Part shown: one piece after another, positions 40,052-50,744 of the stretch
Layout: every line of letters begins with the position of its first letter
Position numbering within the stretch: the stretch's first letter is position 1
Origin: Vicinamibacteria bacterium
Lineage (GTDB): Bacteria > Acidobacteriota > Vicinamibacteria > Fen-336
Direction: 5' to 3'
Length of the DNA: 54,975 nucleotides
NCBI GenBank assembly: GCA_025994075.1
Contig: JAMQGV010000043.1
Location: forward strand, 1-54,975
Notes under the pieces: generated by a model
What the model was told of the DNA's origin: nothing
The model's input: the letters and a program-made list of their open reading frames with translations, nothing else
Databases searched by the model: none
Translations under genes and position numbers: made by a program

Positions 40052-41038
40052 GTGGGGTTCCGGGCACTGCGGGTGTTCGAGGAGGCGGGGAACGTGGTCT
40101 CGCGCCTCGTCGAGATGGAAGTGGACGCGCTGTCGCCGGGCGAGGTGGTGATCCGCGCCACCCACTCCGGCATCAACTACAAGGACGCGCTGGCCGTGAC
40201 CGGCCGCGGCCGCATCCTGAAGCGCTTTCCGCTGAACGCGGGGATCGACGTCGCCGGCGTCGTCGAAAGCTCTGCCGATCCGCGCTTCGTCGCCGGCGAC
40301 GCGGTGCTCGTCAACGGCGCCGGCCTCGGCGAGAGCCTCGACGGCGGCTTCGCCGAGCGGGTCCGCGTTCCCGCGGAGATCGTCGTGCCGCTGCCGCCTG
40401 CGCTCTCGGCCTTCGAGGCGATGGCGCTCGGCACCGCGGGCTTCACCGCGGCGCTGTGCCTGCACCGGATGGAGGAGAACGGCCAGGCGCCGGCGGCCGG
40501 GCCGATCGTCGTGACGGGCGCCTCGGGTGGCGTCGGCGCGCTCGCCACCGCGCTGTTCGCGGCGCGCGGCTACGAGGTGATCGCGGTGTCGGGGCGCGAA
40601 GAGCACCACGCGCTGCTGCGCGAGCTGGGCGCGCTGGAGACGGTGACGCCCGCGGCGCTGGGCCTGGGCTCGCGACCGCTCGAGAGCGGGCGTTTCGCCG
40701 GCGTCGTCGACAACGTCTGCGGCGAGCTGCTCGCCGGGCTGGTCCGCCACGTCAGGCCCTGGGGCAACGTCGCGGTGGTCGGCAACGCGGGCGGGGCCGA
40801 ACTGCACACGACGGTGTTCCCGATGATCCTGCGCGGCGTCTCGCTGCTCGGCGTCAGCTCCACCAACTGCGCGATGCCGCTGCGCACCGCGCTGTGGAAC
40901 CGCCTCGGCGGCGAGTGGAAGCCGCGCGACCTGGCGCGCGTCGTCACGGCCGAGATCCCGCTCGCGGAAGCACTGCCCGCGTTCGGGGCGCTGCTCGACC
41001 GCCGCAGCCACGGCCGCGTCGTCGTCCGCCTCGGGTAG
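40052..41038 (+). CDS. acuI: NADPH-dependent acryloyl-CoA reductase / YhdH-YhfP-type quinone oxidoreductase
   Basis: 328 residues, the length of AcuI/YhdH medium-chain reductases without zinc. Signatures: 'THSGINYKDALAVTGRGRILKRFPLNAGIDVAGVVE' near the N-terminus, the Rossmann motif 'VTGASGGVGALATALF', and the late 'LLGVSSTNCAMPLRTALWNRLGGEWKP', which is specific to this subfamily. AcuI detoxifies acryloyl-CoA; other members have uncertain substrates, so the symbol is tentative. The GTG start has a strong GGAGGGGG. A membrane-protein gene follows 10 bases downstream. Confidence 0.85.
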   Translation: MGFRALRVFEEAGNVVSRLVEMEVDALSPGEVVIRATHSGINYKDALAVTGRGRILKRFPLNAGIDVAGVVESSADPRFVAGDAVLVNGAGLGESLDGGFAERVRVPAEIVVPLPPALSAFEAMALGTAGFTAALCLHRMEENGQAPAAGPIVVTGASGGVGALATALFAARGYEVIAVSGREEHHALLRELGALETVTPAALGLGSRPLESGRFAGVVDNVCGELLAGLVRHVRPWGNVAVVGNAGGAELHTTVFPMILRGVSLLGVSSTNCAMPLRTALWNRLGGEWKPRDLARVVTAEIPLAEALPAFGALLDRRSHGRVVVRLG

Positions 41039-41048
41039 GAGCCGGGAG

Positions 41049-41693
41049 ATGTTCATCGGCCATCTCGGCGTCGCCTTCGGGGCCAGCGCGGCCGCGCCGC
41101 GCCTCAGGCTCGGCACCGCGTTCGTCGCGGCGCAGTTGCCGGACGCGCTGTGGCCCGTGCTGGTGCTGGCGGGCGTCGAGCGCTTCGCCATCGCGCCCGG
41201 CGACACGGTCGTCACGCCGCTGCGCTTCGAGCACTACCCGTGGTCGCACTCGCTGCTCACGGTCGCACTCGCGGGCCTGGCCTTCGGCGCGCTGGTGGCC
41301 GCTCGCGCGTCGCGCCTGCGGCAGACGCTGCTCCTCGCGGCGCTGGCCGTCAGCCACTTCGCCCTCGACTGGGTCAGCCATCGGCCCGACCTCCCGCTGT
41401 GGCCGGGAGACTCCACGCTGCACGGCCTCGGGCTGTGGAACTCGCTGCCGGCGACGCTGGTCGTCGAGCTGTCGCTCTTCGCGGCGGGCGTCTGGCTCTA
41501 CGCCCGGCGGGCCGCGCGGCGCGGCCCGATCCTGGCTCTCGCCGCGACGTTGTTCGTCGTCCACCTCGGCAACCTGTTCGGCCCGCCGCCGCCTTCGACG
41601 ACGGCCGTCACGATCTCGGCGCTGCTCCTGATCCCGCTGCTGTGGTGGTGGGGCAACCGCGTGGATCGCGCCGCGCGCGGGGGAGCGGACTAG
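41049..41693 (+). CDS. Polytopic membrane protein, YdjM-like (membrane-bound hydrolase family)
   Basis: 214 residues with about six hydrophobic helices. Histidine and aspartate positions typical of the YdjM/DUF457 family are present: 'FIGHLGVAFG' at the start, 'LPDALWPVLVL', 'WSHSLLTVALAG' and 'HFALDWVSHRPDLPLW'. Members are annotated as membrane metal-dependent hydrolases, but no activity is proven for most. It is probably co-transcribed with the AcuI-like gene (10-base gap, AGGAGCCGGGAG before the ATG). Its stop overlaps the convergent dipeptidase stop by four bases. Confidence 0.7.
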   Translation: MFIGHLGVAFGASAAAPRLRLGTAFVAAQLPDALWPVLVLAGVERFAIAPGDTVVTPLRFEHYPWSHSLLTVALAGLAFGALVAARASRLRQTLLLAALAVSHFALDWVSHRPDLPLWPGDSTLHGLGLWNSLPATLVVELSLFAAGVWLYARRAARRGPILALAATLFVVHLGNLFGPPPPSTTAVTISALLLIPLLWWWGNRVDRAARGGAD

Positions 41694-42334
41694 GGCAGGT
41701 CCTCGAAGGGGACGTCGAGCAGCGGCCACTCCTGCCAGCCCGGGCAGTTGTAGTGCCACCACTCGTTGGGCTCGACGCTGAAGCCGTGACGTTCCATCGT
41801 GCGGCGCAGCAGGTCGCGCGCGGAGCGCTCTTCGGCCGTGCCACCGGGGTAGTCCGGCGCGGCCTTCTCCGAGAAGTCGTCGTAGGCCGAAGGCATCGCC
41901 ACCTCGCGCCCCGTCGTTCGGTCGAACAGCGTGAGGTCGACCGCGCAGCCGCGGTTGTGCTTGCTGCCTCTCGCCGGGTTGGCGACGAAGTCGCGCTTCT
42001 CGCGCGGCGTCACGTCCCAGAACAGCTTCGTCACCCGCCACGGCCGGTAGCCGTCGAACAGCAGCAGCCCGTAGCCGTGCTCCGCGAGCGCCCGGTGGGC
42101 GGCGACCACGGCCTCGGCGGCCGGCCGCTGCAGGAACACCCGCGGCTGCGAGTAGACCGCGTGGCCGGTGAAGTTGTTCGGGGTCGCGTAGCGCACGTCG
42201 GTCCGCAGCGAGGGGTCGAGGGCGATCACCTCGACGAGGTCGGGCGCGCGGAAGGCGCGGGGATCGACGGGCGGGCCCGCCGGCTCGGCGGCGACGGCGG
42301 ACTGGAGCAGCAGGGCGAGGACGAGGGCGTTCAC
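41690..42334 (-). CDS. D-Ala-D-Ala dipeptidase, VanX/DdpX family
   Basis: 214 residues from GTG 42334, which places a signal peptide ('LVLALLLQSAVAA') at the very N-terminus. GTG 42358 is an alternative that would overlap the upstream gene. Zinc ligands are in 'SKHNRGCAVD' (H126, D133) and 'NEWWHY' (H194). E191 is the catalytic base and R97 ('DGYRPW') the conserved arginine. The enzyme cleaves D-Ala-D-Ala. Export to the periplasm and the absence of vanH/vanA suggest wall turnover rather than glycopeptide resistance. A TAGGAT box (42342-42347) lies seven bases before GTG 42334, so it may also have its own promoter. Confidence 0.88.
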   Translation of the reverse strand: MNALVLALLLQSAVAAEPAGPPVDPRAFRAPDLVEVIALDPSLRTDVRYATPNNFTGHAVYSQPRVFLQRPAAEAVVAAHRALAEHGYGLLLFDGYRPWRVTKLFWDVTPREKRDFVANPARGSKHNRGCAVDLTLFDRTTGREVAMPSAYDDFSEKAAPDYPGGTAEERSARDLLRRTMERHGFSVEPNEWWHYNCPGWQEWPLLDVPFEDLP

Positions 42335-42341
42335 GCCCTTG

Positions 42342-42347
42342 ATCCTA
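42342..42347 (-). promoter_or_regulatory. -10 box for VanX-type gene, nearly leaderless
   Basis: On the minus strand this reads TAGGAT, ending seven bases before GTG 42334. It overlaps the stop codon of the upstream phosphodiesterase gene (42345-42347). Confidence 0.35.
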
Positions 42348-43849
42348 GCGAAGGCCACGTCGCGCGGGCAGGCCGCTCAGGGCCCACGCGGCCAGCACGA
42401 GCGGCGTCAGGCCGAAGCTGCCGATCAGCGCCGCGAAGCCGAAGAAGACGCTCCCGATCGCGTCGAGCGGGCCGTCGACCACGAGCGAGTGGCGGGCGTG
42501 GACCAGGGCCGCGAAGAGCAGCAGCGCGCCCTGGCCTGCGGCCAGAGCGCCGCCGGCGACGACCAGGCGCTCGCGCCCGCCGGCGCGCGCGGCGGCCGCG
42601 AGAGCCCCGGCCAGCGCCGCCAGCGCGGCGACCGCAACGACGCGGGTAAAGTACGGCACGAGCAGCGCCTCGTCGTTGATGCCGGAGAGCGACAGCCGCA
42701 GGCCGGAGGCGTGCAGCAGCGCCGCGGCGACACCGGAAGCGGCGAGCGCGAACGCCGCCCCGGCCGCAGGGCCGGCGGCGGCGACGCCCGCCCACAGCAA
42801 GCCGAAGGCTCCCATCGCGGCGAGCCCCCCGACCCACGCGCGTCGCGTGCCGGTCGGGCTCTCGGCCACGGCGCTGGCCGGCGGGTCCGGCGGCGGTGCG
42901 GCCCCTTCCAGCGCCTCCCACAGCACACGCCCCTCGGCCGCCGCGGGGGGCGCCACGCCGAGCAGCGCCGCCAGCGTCGGCGCGACGTCGAGGTGCGAGC
43001 AGCGACCGCGCGCGCCCTCGCGCACGCCCGCGCCGGAGAGCACCAGCGGCACCGCGGTCACCTCCGGCTCGTCACCGCCGTGGCCGCCTTCGGCGACGTG
43101 CCCGTGGTCGGCGGTCACGACCAGCGTCGCACCGCGTCCCAGCACGGCGGGAGCGAGTTGCGCCAGCATCGCGTCGACGTGCTGCAGCGCCGCGCGCTGC
43201 TCGGGTGAGCCGACCCCGTGGTCGTGCGACGAGGAGTCGACGCCGAGCAGGTCGAGCACCGCCAGCGGGAAGGCCTCCTCGAGCGCCGCGATCACCTCGG
43301 CGACGGCCTCGCGCTCCGCGGCGAACAGGGCGGCCGCCTTGTCGCGATGCTCGGCGTGGTGGACGGCGACGCGGGTGACCCGGGCGCGGTCGCCGAAGCC
43401 GCGCGGGAACAGCCCGGGCCATAGCTTCGAGCCCCACACCCGCGCGCCCTGCAGCCCGTCGAGCAGCGACGGCGCGACCGCGGGCCGGTCGGAGTGGAAG
43501 TTGGTGGTGGCGCCGTGGAGGTGCGGGCGCACGCCGGTCAGCAGCGTGGCGCGGCCCGGCCGCGAGAGCGTCGGCGGCGACGCCTGGCAGGCGAACTGCG
43601 CGCCGTCGCGGGCCAGCGCGGCGAGCGCCGGCAGCTCGCGCGCCGTGGCCTCGCCCAGGCCGTCGACGAGCACGAGCACGACCCGCGGCGAGAGCGCCGG
43701 GCCGAGCGGCGTGCGGGGCGCGGCCGCGGGCAGCGCCGGCGCGTGGTCGACGAGCGACGTCCAGGCGCGGTCCGCGGCGACCCCCGCCAGCACGGCGGCG
43801 GCCACCGACAGCAGCGCCAGCCCCTTCAGGGCAGGGCGGTCAGCCTCGA

Positions 43850-43853
<4 letters not shown>
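42345..43853 (-). CDS. Membrane phosphodiesterase/phosphoethanolamine-transferase-like protein
   Basis: 502 residues. An N-terminal membrane helix (about 8-28) precedes an alkaline-phosphatase-fold catalytic domain (55-330). Its features are the metal site 'VVLVLVDGLG', nucleophile region 'ASPPTLSRPGRATLLTG', 'LLGVDSSSHDHG', 'VTADHGH' and the late histidine in 'SHLDVAPTLAALLG'. The C-terminal 160 residues form about five membrane helices. This order, with the 'PPT..R...LTG' site, resembles eukaryotic GPI ethanolamine-phosphate transferases as well as bacterial type I phosphodiesterases. The substrate is probably a lipid or glycan head group at the outer face. The GTG start overlaps the accD stop (GTGA). 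Confidence 0.75.
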
Positions 43854-44695
<842 letters not shown>

Positions 44696-44704
44696 GGCGC
44701 GAGC

Positions 44705-44935
44705 CTACTCGGCCGCCGCGTCTTCTTCCTTCTCGAGGTCGTTCTCGACGCCGAGGATCTTGCAGGCGCCGCCGTAGATCTGCTTGGCGGCCTCCTTGGC
44801 GTTCTGCAGCTCCGCCAGCCGCTCCTTGACCTTGGCCAGCTCCTCCTCGATCTGCTGGTTGAGATCCGCGATCTGCTTGCGGGTCATCTCCATCGTCGTC
44901 TGGTAGAACTGGGTCTGCTCCTTCGACAGCGCCAT
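44705..44935 (-). CDS. Small coiled-coil protein between kinase and accD
   Basis: 76 residues, highly charged: 'QIADLNQQIEEELAKVKERL' is a clear coiled coil, followed by 'KQIYGGACKILGVENDLEKE' and an acidic tail. No signal peptide. GAGGAG in front of the ATG supports the start. It lies 9 bases before accD and 44 bases after the kinase gene, so it is part of the same operon. It may be a kinase substrate or adaptor, which is only a positional guess. No family recognised. Confidence 0.7.
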   Translation of the reverse strand: MALSKEQTQFYQTTMEMTRKQIADLNQQIEEELAKVKERLAELQNAKEAAKQIYGGACKILGVENDLEKEEDAAAE

Positions 44936-44979
44936 CCTCGATCTCCTCGTCTGGTGGGTTCGCTTCCTGCCGTGCGACT

Positions 44980-46800
<1,821 letters not shown>

Positions 46801-46866
46801 TTGAAAAAGCTGCCCGCAGCGTTCCTTGCGTCAGGGAGACGAAAAGGCGTAAGTGGAGTCCTGACG

Positions 46867-46895
46867 AAGATATAGCGCCCCCCCGCGGGAGTCAA
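46867..46895 (-). promoter_or_regulatory. Promoter of the kinase-accD operon
   Basis: On the minus strand TTGACT (46890-46895) is followed after 17 bases by TATCTT (46867-46872). A shifted TATATC (46869-46874) at 15 bases is an alternative. The leader to the ATG is about 60 bases. Just before the start codon it contains GCTGC-GG-GCAGC followed by five T's. Confidence 0.55.
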
Positions 46896-46903
46896 CGAAC
46901 GGG

Positions 46904-46909
46904 CATACT
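46904..46909 (+). promoter_or_regulatory. -10 box for zinc-ribbon gene, nearly leaderless
   Basis: CATACT ends eight bases before the ATG at 46918. It matches the consensus at four of six positions and fits the spacing seen at gltX and the sigma gene. Confidence 0.3.
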
Positions 46910-46917
46910 TCGGGGCC

Positions 46918-47580
46918 ATGAGTTGCCCGCTGTGTGCGCGCCGCAAGGGCAAGCGCCACTGCCCCGCGAAAGGCGAGTTGATCTGCGCCGCCTGCTGCGG
47001 CAGCAAGCGCCGGGTCGAGGTCGCCTGTCCGGACGATTGCCCCTACCTGACCGGGTCCCACGCCGGAGCGTGGGACGGGCGCGAGACCGAGATGCGGCGC
47101 GACGCCCGCCGCGTCGGCCCGTTCCTCGAGGCGCTCGACGAGGAGGAGGAGGCGCCGCTGGTGCTGATGACGATCGCGTCGCTGCCCGCGATCCGCACCC
47201 GCGTCCGCGGCCTCGACGACGCCACCCTGCACCAGGCGCTCGGCGCGCTCGCGAAGACGGTCGCCACCCGCGAGAACGGCATCCTCTACGAGCACCCCGT
47301 CGAAGACGGGCTGACCCAGGCGGCCGTGCGCGAGCTGTCGGGGCTCTACGAGGTGAAGGAGGAGGACGGCTCGATCGTGCGCCCGCGCGACGCCAGCCTG
47401 CTGCGCGTGCTCGAGGCGCTCCAGAAGGCCGTCGAGTCGACGCTGCGCGAGGCCGCGGGGCCCACCGCCTTCCTCGACACCGCCACTCGCCTCGCGGGAC
47501 GCATGCTGGCCGAGGCAGGCGGGCCGCCGCCGCCCGCGGCCGAGCCGCCGACGCCGCGGCTGATCGTGCCTCCCGAGTGA
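46918..47580 (+). CDS. Conserved zinc-ribbon protein of unknown function
   Basis: 220 residues. The N-terminal 42 residues hold eight cysteines at 3, 6, 15, 23, 26, 27, 37 and 41 ('CPLCARRKGKRHCPAKGELIC', 'CPDDCPYL'), enough for two zinc knuckles. The same 'C..C......CPAKGE.IC..CCG' arrangement occurs in conserved hypothetical proteins of several phyla; I know of no assigned role. The rest (60-195) is helical and soluble, and the C-terminus is proline-rich. It stands between the divergent kinase operon and the copper-efflux genes, 55 bases before the next start, and may be transcribed with either or alone. Confidence 0.75.
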   Translation: MSCPLCARRKGKRHCPAKGELICAACCGSKRRVEVACPDDCPYLTGSHAGAWDGRETEMRRDARRVGPFLEALDEEEEAPLVLMTIASLPAIRTRVRGLDDATLHQALGALAKTVATRENGILYEHPVEDGLTQAAVRELSGLYEVKEEDGSIVRPRDASLLRVLEALQKAVESTLREAAGPTAFLDTATRLAGRMLAEAGGPPPPAAEPPTPRLIVPPE

Positions 47581-47596
47581 AAAAGTGCTTCGGTCC

Positions 47597-47626
47597 TTGA
47601 CAGGGGTCGGTCCCGGAGCGCATTCT
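47597..47626 (+). promoter_or_regulatory. Promoter of the copper-efflux locus
   Basis: A perfect -35 TTGACA (47597-47602) is followed after 18 bases by a weak -10 CATTCT (47621-47626). The implied start of transcription falls inside the adjacent CsoR-like palindrome. Confidence 0.5.
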
Positions 47627-47627
47627 C

Positions 47628-47650
47628 CCTATACCATGAGGGGGTATAGG
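47628..47650 (+). promoter_or_regulatory. CsoR-like palindromic operator
   Basis: CCTATACC (47628-47635), seven bases, then GGTATAGG (47643-47650): perfect eight-base arms spanning the ATG of the Cys-rich gene. CsoR/RcnR copper and nickel repressors bind sites of the form TACCC...GGGTA with G/C tracts, and the right half here extends to GGGGGTATAGG. Position over the predicted transcript start and before cusCBA supports copper-responsive repression. No csoR gene is in the window. Confidence 0.6.
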
Positions 47651-48025
47651 ACGGCGCGGCGCGCCTCGATCGTGCTCGGCCTGGTGGCCGCGCTGGTCCT
47701 GCCGCTGTTCGCCCTCTGCCCGTGCGGCCAGGAGTGGCTGCCGGCCGCCGAAGGCGCCGCAGGCGCGAACGGCATGGCCGCCGACCACTCGTGCTGCGCC
47801 TCGACGCCCGGCTGGCGCGCCGCCGAAGACTGCTGCCCGCAGATGGACGGCCCGTCGCGGGAGAGCGCGGACGGGGCCGCCCGCCACGCCGGACCCGAAG
47901 CGCCCGCGCTGGCCGCGAGCGTCTCGCTCTCCGACGTGCCGCTCGCCGCCGCCGCGTTCGCCGCGGCCCCGGTCCCCGCGCACTCGCCTCCCGCCACGGC
48001 ACGCCCCGCCGTCCTCCGCCTCTAG
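47636..48025 (+). CDS. Small Cys-rich membrane-anchored or exported protein of the copper locus
   Basis: 129 residues. An N-terminal hydrophobic helix (10-27) is followed by 'CPCG' (C28, C30), then 'DHSCCAS' (H51, C53, C54) and 'EDCCPQM' (C66, C67, M70). The remainder is Ala/Pro-rich. Cys pairs with nearby His and Met suggest copper or silver binding in the periplasm. No family is recognised. The start at ATG 47636 lies inside the operator; GTG 47585 is in frame but would place the promoter within the gene. The cusC gene follows after 108 bases. Confidence 0.55.
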   Translation: MRGYRTARRASIVLGLVAALVLPLFALCPCGQEWLPAAEGAAGANGMAADHSCCASTPGWRAAEDCCPQMDGPSRESADGAARHAGPEAPALAASVSLSDVPLAAAAFAAAPVPAHSPPATARPAVLRL

Positions 48026-48133
48026 CCCGAACCTCCGCGCGCCGCACGCCTTCGTGCGCCCGCGTGACTCGTCCGTCCGCCGTCCGGAACGCGGTCCCGC
48101 CGCGTCCGGTCCCGAGTCCCTGGAGGTTCTTCG

Positions 48134-49426
48134 ATGCCGCGCTCCGCACTTCGTCTCGCCGTGCTCGCTTTCGCCCCGGCGCTGTTCGCCCAGGCTCCGC
48201 CCGCCGTTCCGGCGCCGGAGTTCGTCGACCCGTTCCCGCTGCAGGACGACCCGGCGCTGCAGGCGCTGGTCGCCGAGGCCCTCGCGCGGCACCCGCGTCT
48301 GGCCCTCGCCGCCGCGGAGCAGCGGGCCGCGGAGCACCGCGTGCCGATGGCCGGCGCGCTCGCCGAGCCGCTCGTCGCGCTCGAGACCGAGGGCAGCGGC
48401 GAGCCCGGCTGGATCGGCGAAGACATGGACGCGGCGATCTCGCTGCGGGTGATGCAGGAGCTGCCGTGGCCGGGCAAGCGGCGGCTGCGCGAGGCGGCCG
48501 CGAAGGCCGAAGCCGCGGCCTACGCCTCCCCGGTCGAACGCGAGCGGCGCGCGCTCGAGCGCGCGGTGCGGCGGGCCTACACGGACCTGCTGCTGGCCCG
48601 CGCCAACCTCGTGCTGCTCGCGGAACAGCAGGGCACGATCGCGGACCTCGAGGCGCTGACCCGCTCGCGTTACGCGGTCGGCCTCGCCGAGCAGCCGGAC
48701 GTGCTGCGGGCCCAGGCCGAGGCCGCCCGCCTCGAGCAGATGCGGGCCCACGAGCGCGGCAACGAGCGGATGGCGCTGGCGGCGCTCAACGCGCTGCTCG
48801 ACCGCGAGGCCACGGCCCCGGTCGAGACGGCGGCGACGCTGAACGACGTCGCGCGCCGCGAGTGGGCGCTGCCGACCGAGGCCGAGGTCGCCGCGTGGGC
48901 CGTGGCGGCGAGCCCGTGGGTCGCGCAGGCGCGGGCCGAGGAGCAGGTCGCCGCAGCCCGCCACGACGTGGCCCGCTCCGAGCGCAAGCCCGACCTCGAG
49001 CTGGGCGGGCGCTGGGCGTACCGCGGCTCGCTGCCCGACATGTGGGCGCTGGAGGTGGGCGTGCGCCCGACGCTGTGGCGCGGCCGCAAGCAGCAACGGA
49101 TGGCGGCCGAAGCGGAGGCGATGCGCCACGTCACGCAGGCGCAGACGCGGGCCGTGGCGCTCGCCGTGCGGGCCCGCGCCCAGCGCGCGCTGGCCGAGTA
49201 CGTCGCGGCCGTCGAGGAGGCGCGCGCGTTCGAGAAGGGCGTGCTGATCGCCGACCGCCTCGCCGTCGAGTCGACGCTCGCCTCGTACCGCGCGGGCCGC
49301 GTGCCGTTCGTCAGCGTGCTCGAGGCCCACACCACCGACTTCGAGGACCGCTGGGAGTACCTGGAACTGCTGGCCCACGTGTTGTGGCACTCGGCGGACC
49401 TCGCCGAGGCCGGGCTGGAGGAGTAA
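48134..49426 (+). CDS. cusC: Outer-membrane efflux channel, CusC/TolC family
   Basis: 430 residues. A type I signal peptide ('LAVLAFAPALFAQ') is followed by two repeats of the TolC-like helix-strand layout. 'ALARHPRLALAAAEQRAAEH' and 'MQELPWPGKRRLREAAAKAEA' mark the first half, the second phrase being common in heavy-metal OMFs. 'EQPDVLRAQAEAARLEQ' and 'TLASYRAGRVPFVSVLEA' mark the second. It lacks the lipobox of E. coli CusC. CTGGAGG just upstream supports the ATG. It overlaps nothing and lies three bases before cusB, so the tripartite pump is one unit. Confidence 0.88.
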   Translation: MPRSALRLAVLAFAPALFAQAPPAVPAPEFVDPFPLQDDPALQALVAEALARHPRLALAAAEQRAAEHRVPMAGALAEPLVALETEGSGEPGWIGEDMDAAISLRVMQELPWPGKRRLREAAAKAEAAAYASPVERERRALERAVRRAYTDLLLARANLVLLAEQQGTIADLEALTRSRYAVGLAEQPDVLRAQAEAARLEQMRAHERGNERMALAALNALLDREATAPVETAATLNDVARREWALPTEAEVAAWAVAASPWVAQARAEEQVAAARHDVARSERKPDLELGGRWAYRGSLPDMWALEVGVRPTLWRGRKQQRMAAEAEAMRHVTQAQTRAVALAVRARAQRALAEYVAAVEEARAFEKGVLIADRLAVESTLASYRAGRVPFVSVLEAHTTDFEDRWEYLELLAHVLWHSADLAEAGLEE

Positions 49427-49429
49427 GTC

Positions 49430-50728
49430 ATGCGCATCGCCAAGGTCGTCCTCGTCCTCCTCTCCGCCGGCGTCCTCGTCGGCGCCGGCTACTACGCCGG
49501 CACCCGCCACGCGCCCCACGCCGGGGCGGAAGCGAAGAAGGAGCTCTGGCACTGCCCGATGCACCCGGAGTTCACGTCCGACCGCCAGCAGCCGTGCCCG
49601 ATCTGCGGCATGGACCTGGTCCTGGTCGACGGCCCCGGAGACGCGCCGGCCGCGGCGGGAGGCGAGGTGATCGCGGGTCGCGCGCCGCTCACGCTCTCGG
49701 CCGAGAAGCGCCAGGTGCTCGGCGTGGCCAGCGAGCCGGTGAAGCGCGGCGCGGGTGCCCGCACGCTGCGCACCGTCGGCGTCGTCGCCGTCGACGAGCG
49801 GCGGCTGCACCACGTGCACACCCGCTTCGAGGGCTACGTCGAGCACCTGCACGTCGACTTCACGGGCAAGTACGTGAAGGCCGGCGAGCCGCTGCTGTCG
49901 ATCTACAGCCCCGAGCTGGTCGCGACCCAGCAGGAGTACCTGCTGGCGCAGAAGGCGCAGCGGGAGATGGAGCAGCGAGGCGCGCCCGAGACCGCCGCCG
50001 GCGGCCGCGGCCTGCTCGAGGCCGCGCGGCAGCGGCTGCTCTTGTGGGACATCCCGGCCGACGAGCTGGAGCGGCTCGAGGCCTCGGGGACGCCGCAGCG
50101 CACGCTGGAGCTGCGCTCCCGGATCTCCGGCTTCGTCGTCGCCAAGAACGTCGACCACGGCCAACGCGTGATGCCGCAGGACACGCTGTTCGAGATTGCC
50201 GACCTGTCGCGGCTGTGGGTGCTGGCGGACGTCTACGAGCACGACCTGCCGAACGTGAAGCTCGGCCTGCCCGGCGAGATCACGGTGCCGAGCCTGGCCG
50301 GCCGCACCTTCCGCGGCACGGTCACCTACGTGGCGCCCACCGTCGAGGAGAAGACCCGCACGGTCAAGGTCCGGCTCGAGGTTCAGAACGTCGGCGCCGT
50401 GCTCAAGCCCGACATGTACGTCGACGTGACGCTGAAGACCGGTGGCGCCCCTGGCCTGGTGGTGCCGTTCGCGGCCGTGATCGACGCCGGCGAGCGCCGG
50501 CTCGTGTTCCTCGACCGCGGCGAGGGCCGCTACGAGCCGCGCGAGGTGCGGCTCGGCGCCCGCGTCGAAGGTGGCTTCGAGGTGCTCGCGGGGCTCGACG
50601 AGGGCGACCGCGTCGTCACCGCGGCCAACTTCCTGATCGATTCCGAGTCGAGCCTCGAGGCCGCGCTGCGCGGCCTCAAGCCGACGCCCGGCGAGGCCGC
50701 CCCGGCGGCTCCCGCCCACCAGCACTGA
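49430..50728 (+). CDS. cusB: Periplasmic adaptor of Cu/Ag efflux with heavy-metal-binding domain
   Basis: 432 residues. After an N-terminal anchor (5-22) comes a heavy-metal-binding domain with H41, C42, M44, H45, C56, C59 and M61 ('WHCPMHPEF', 'PCPICGMDL'), typical of CusB-like proteins outside enterobacteria. The adaptor body follows: 'VEHLHVDFTGKYVKAGEPLLSIYSPELVATQQEYL', a short helical hairpin, then 'ISGFVVAKNVDHGQRVMPQDTLFEIADLS' and beta domains. It carries copper or silver to CusA and bridges to CusC. The end is His-rich ('PAHQH'). The cusA gene starts 16 bases downstream. Confidence 0.92.
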   Translation: MRIAKVVLVLLSAGVLVGAGYYAGTRHAPHAGAEAKKELWHCPMHPEFTSDRQQPCPICGMDLVLVDGPGDAPAAAGGEVIAGRAPLTLSAEKRQVLGVASEPVKRGAGARTLRTVGVVAVDERRLHHVHTRFEGYVEHLHVDFTGKYVKAGEPLLSIYSPELVATQQEYLLAQKAQREMEQRGAPETAAGGRGLLEAARQRLLLWDIPADELERLEASGTPQRTLELRSRISGFVVAKNVDHGQRVMPQDTLFEIADLSRLWVLADVYEHDLPNVKLGLPGEITVPSLAGRTFRGTVTYVAPTVEEKTRTVKVRLEVQNVGAVLKPDMYVDVTLKTGGAPGLVVPFAAVIDAGERRLVFLDRGEGRYEPREVRLGARVEGGFEVLAGLDEGDRVVTAANFLIDSESSLEAALRGLKPTPGEAAPAAPAHQH

Positions 50729-50744
50729 AGGCCCGGAGCACGCC

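Noticed and set aside
46801..46830. Terminator-like attenuator (GCTGC/GCAGC plus T-run) before the kinase ATG
   Set aside because: The loop would be only two bases and the stem five pairs, too weak to claim an attenuator.
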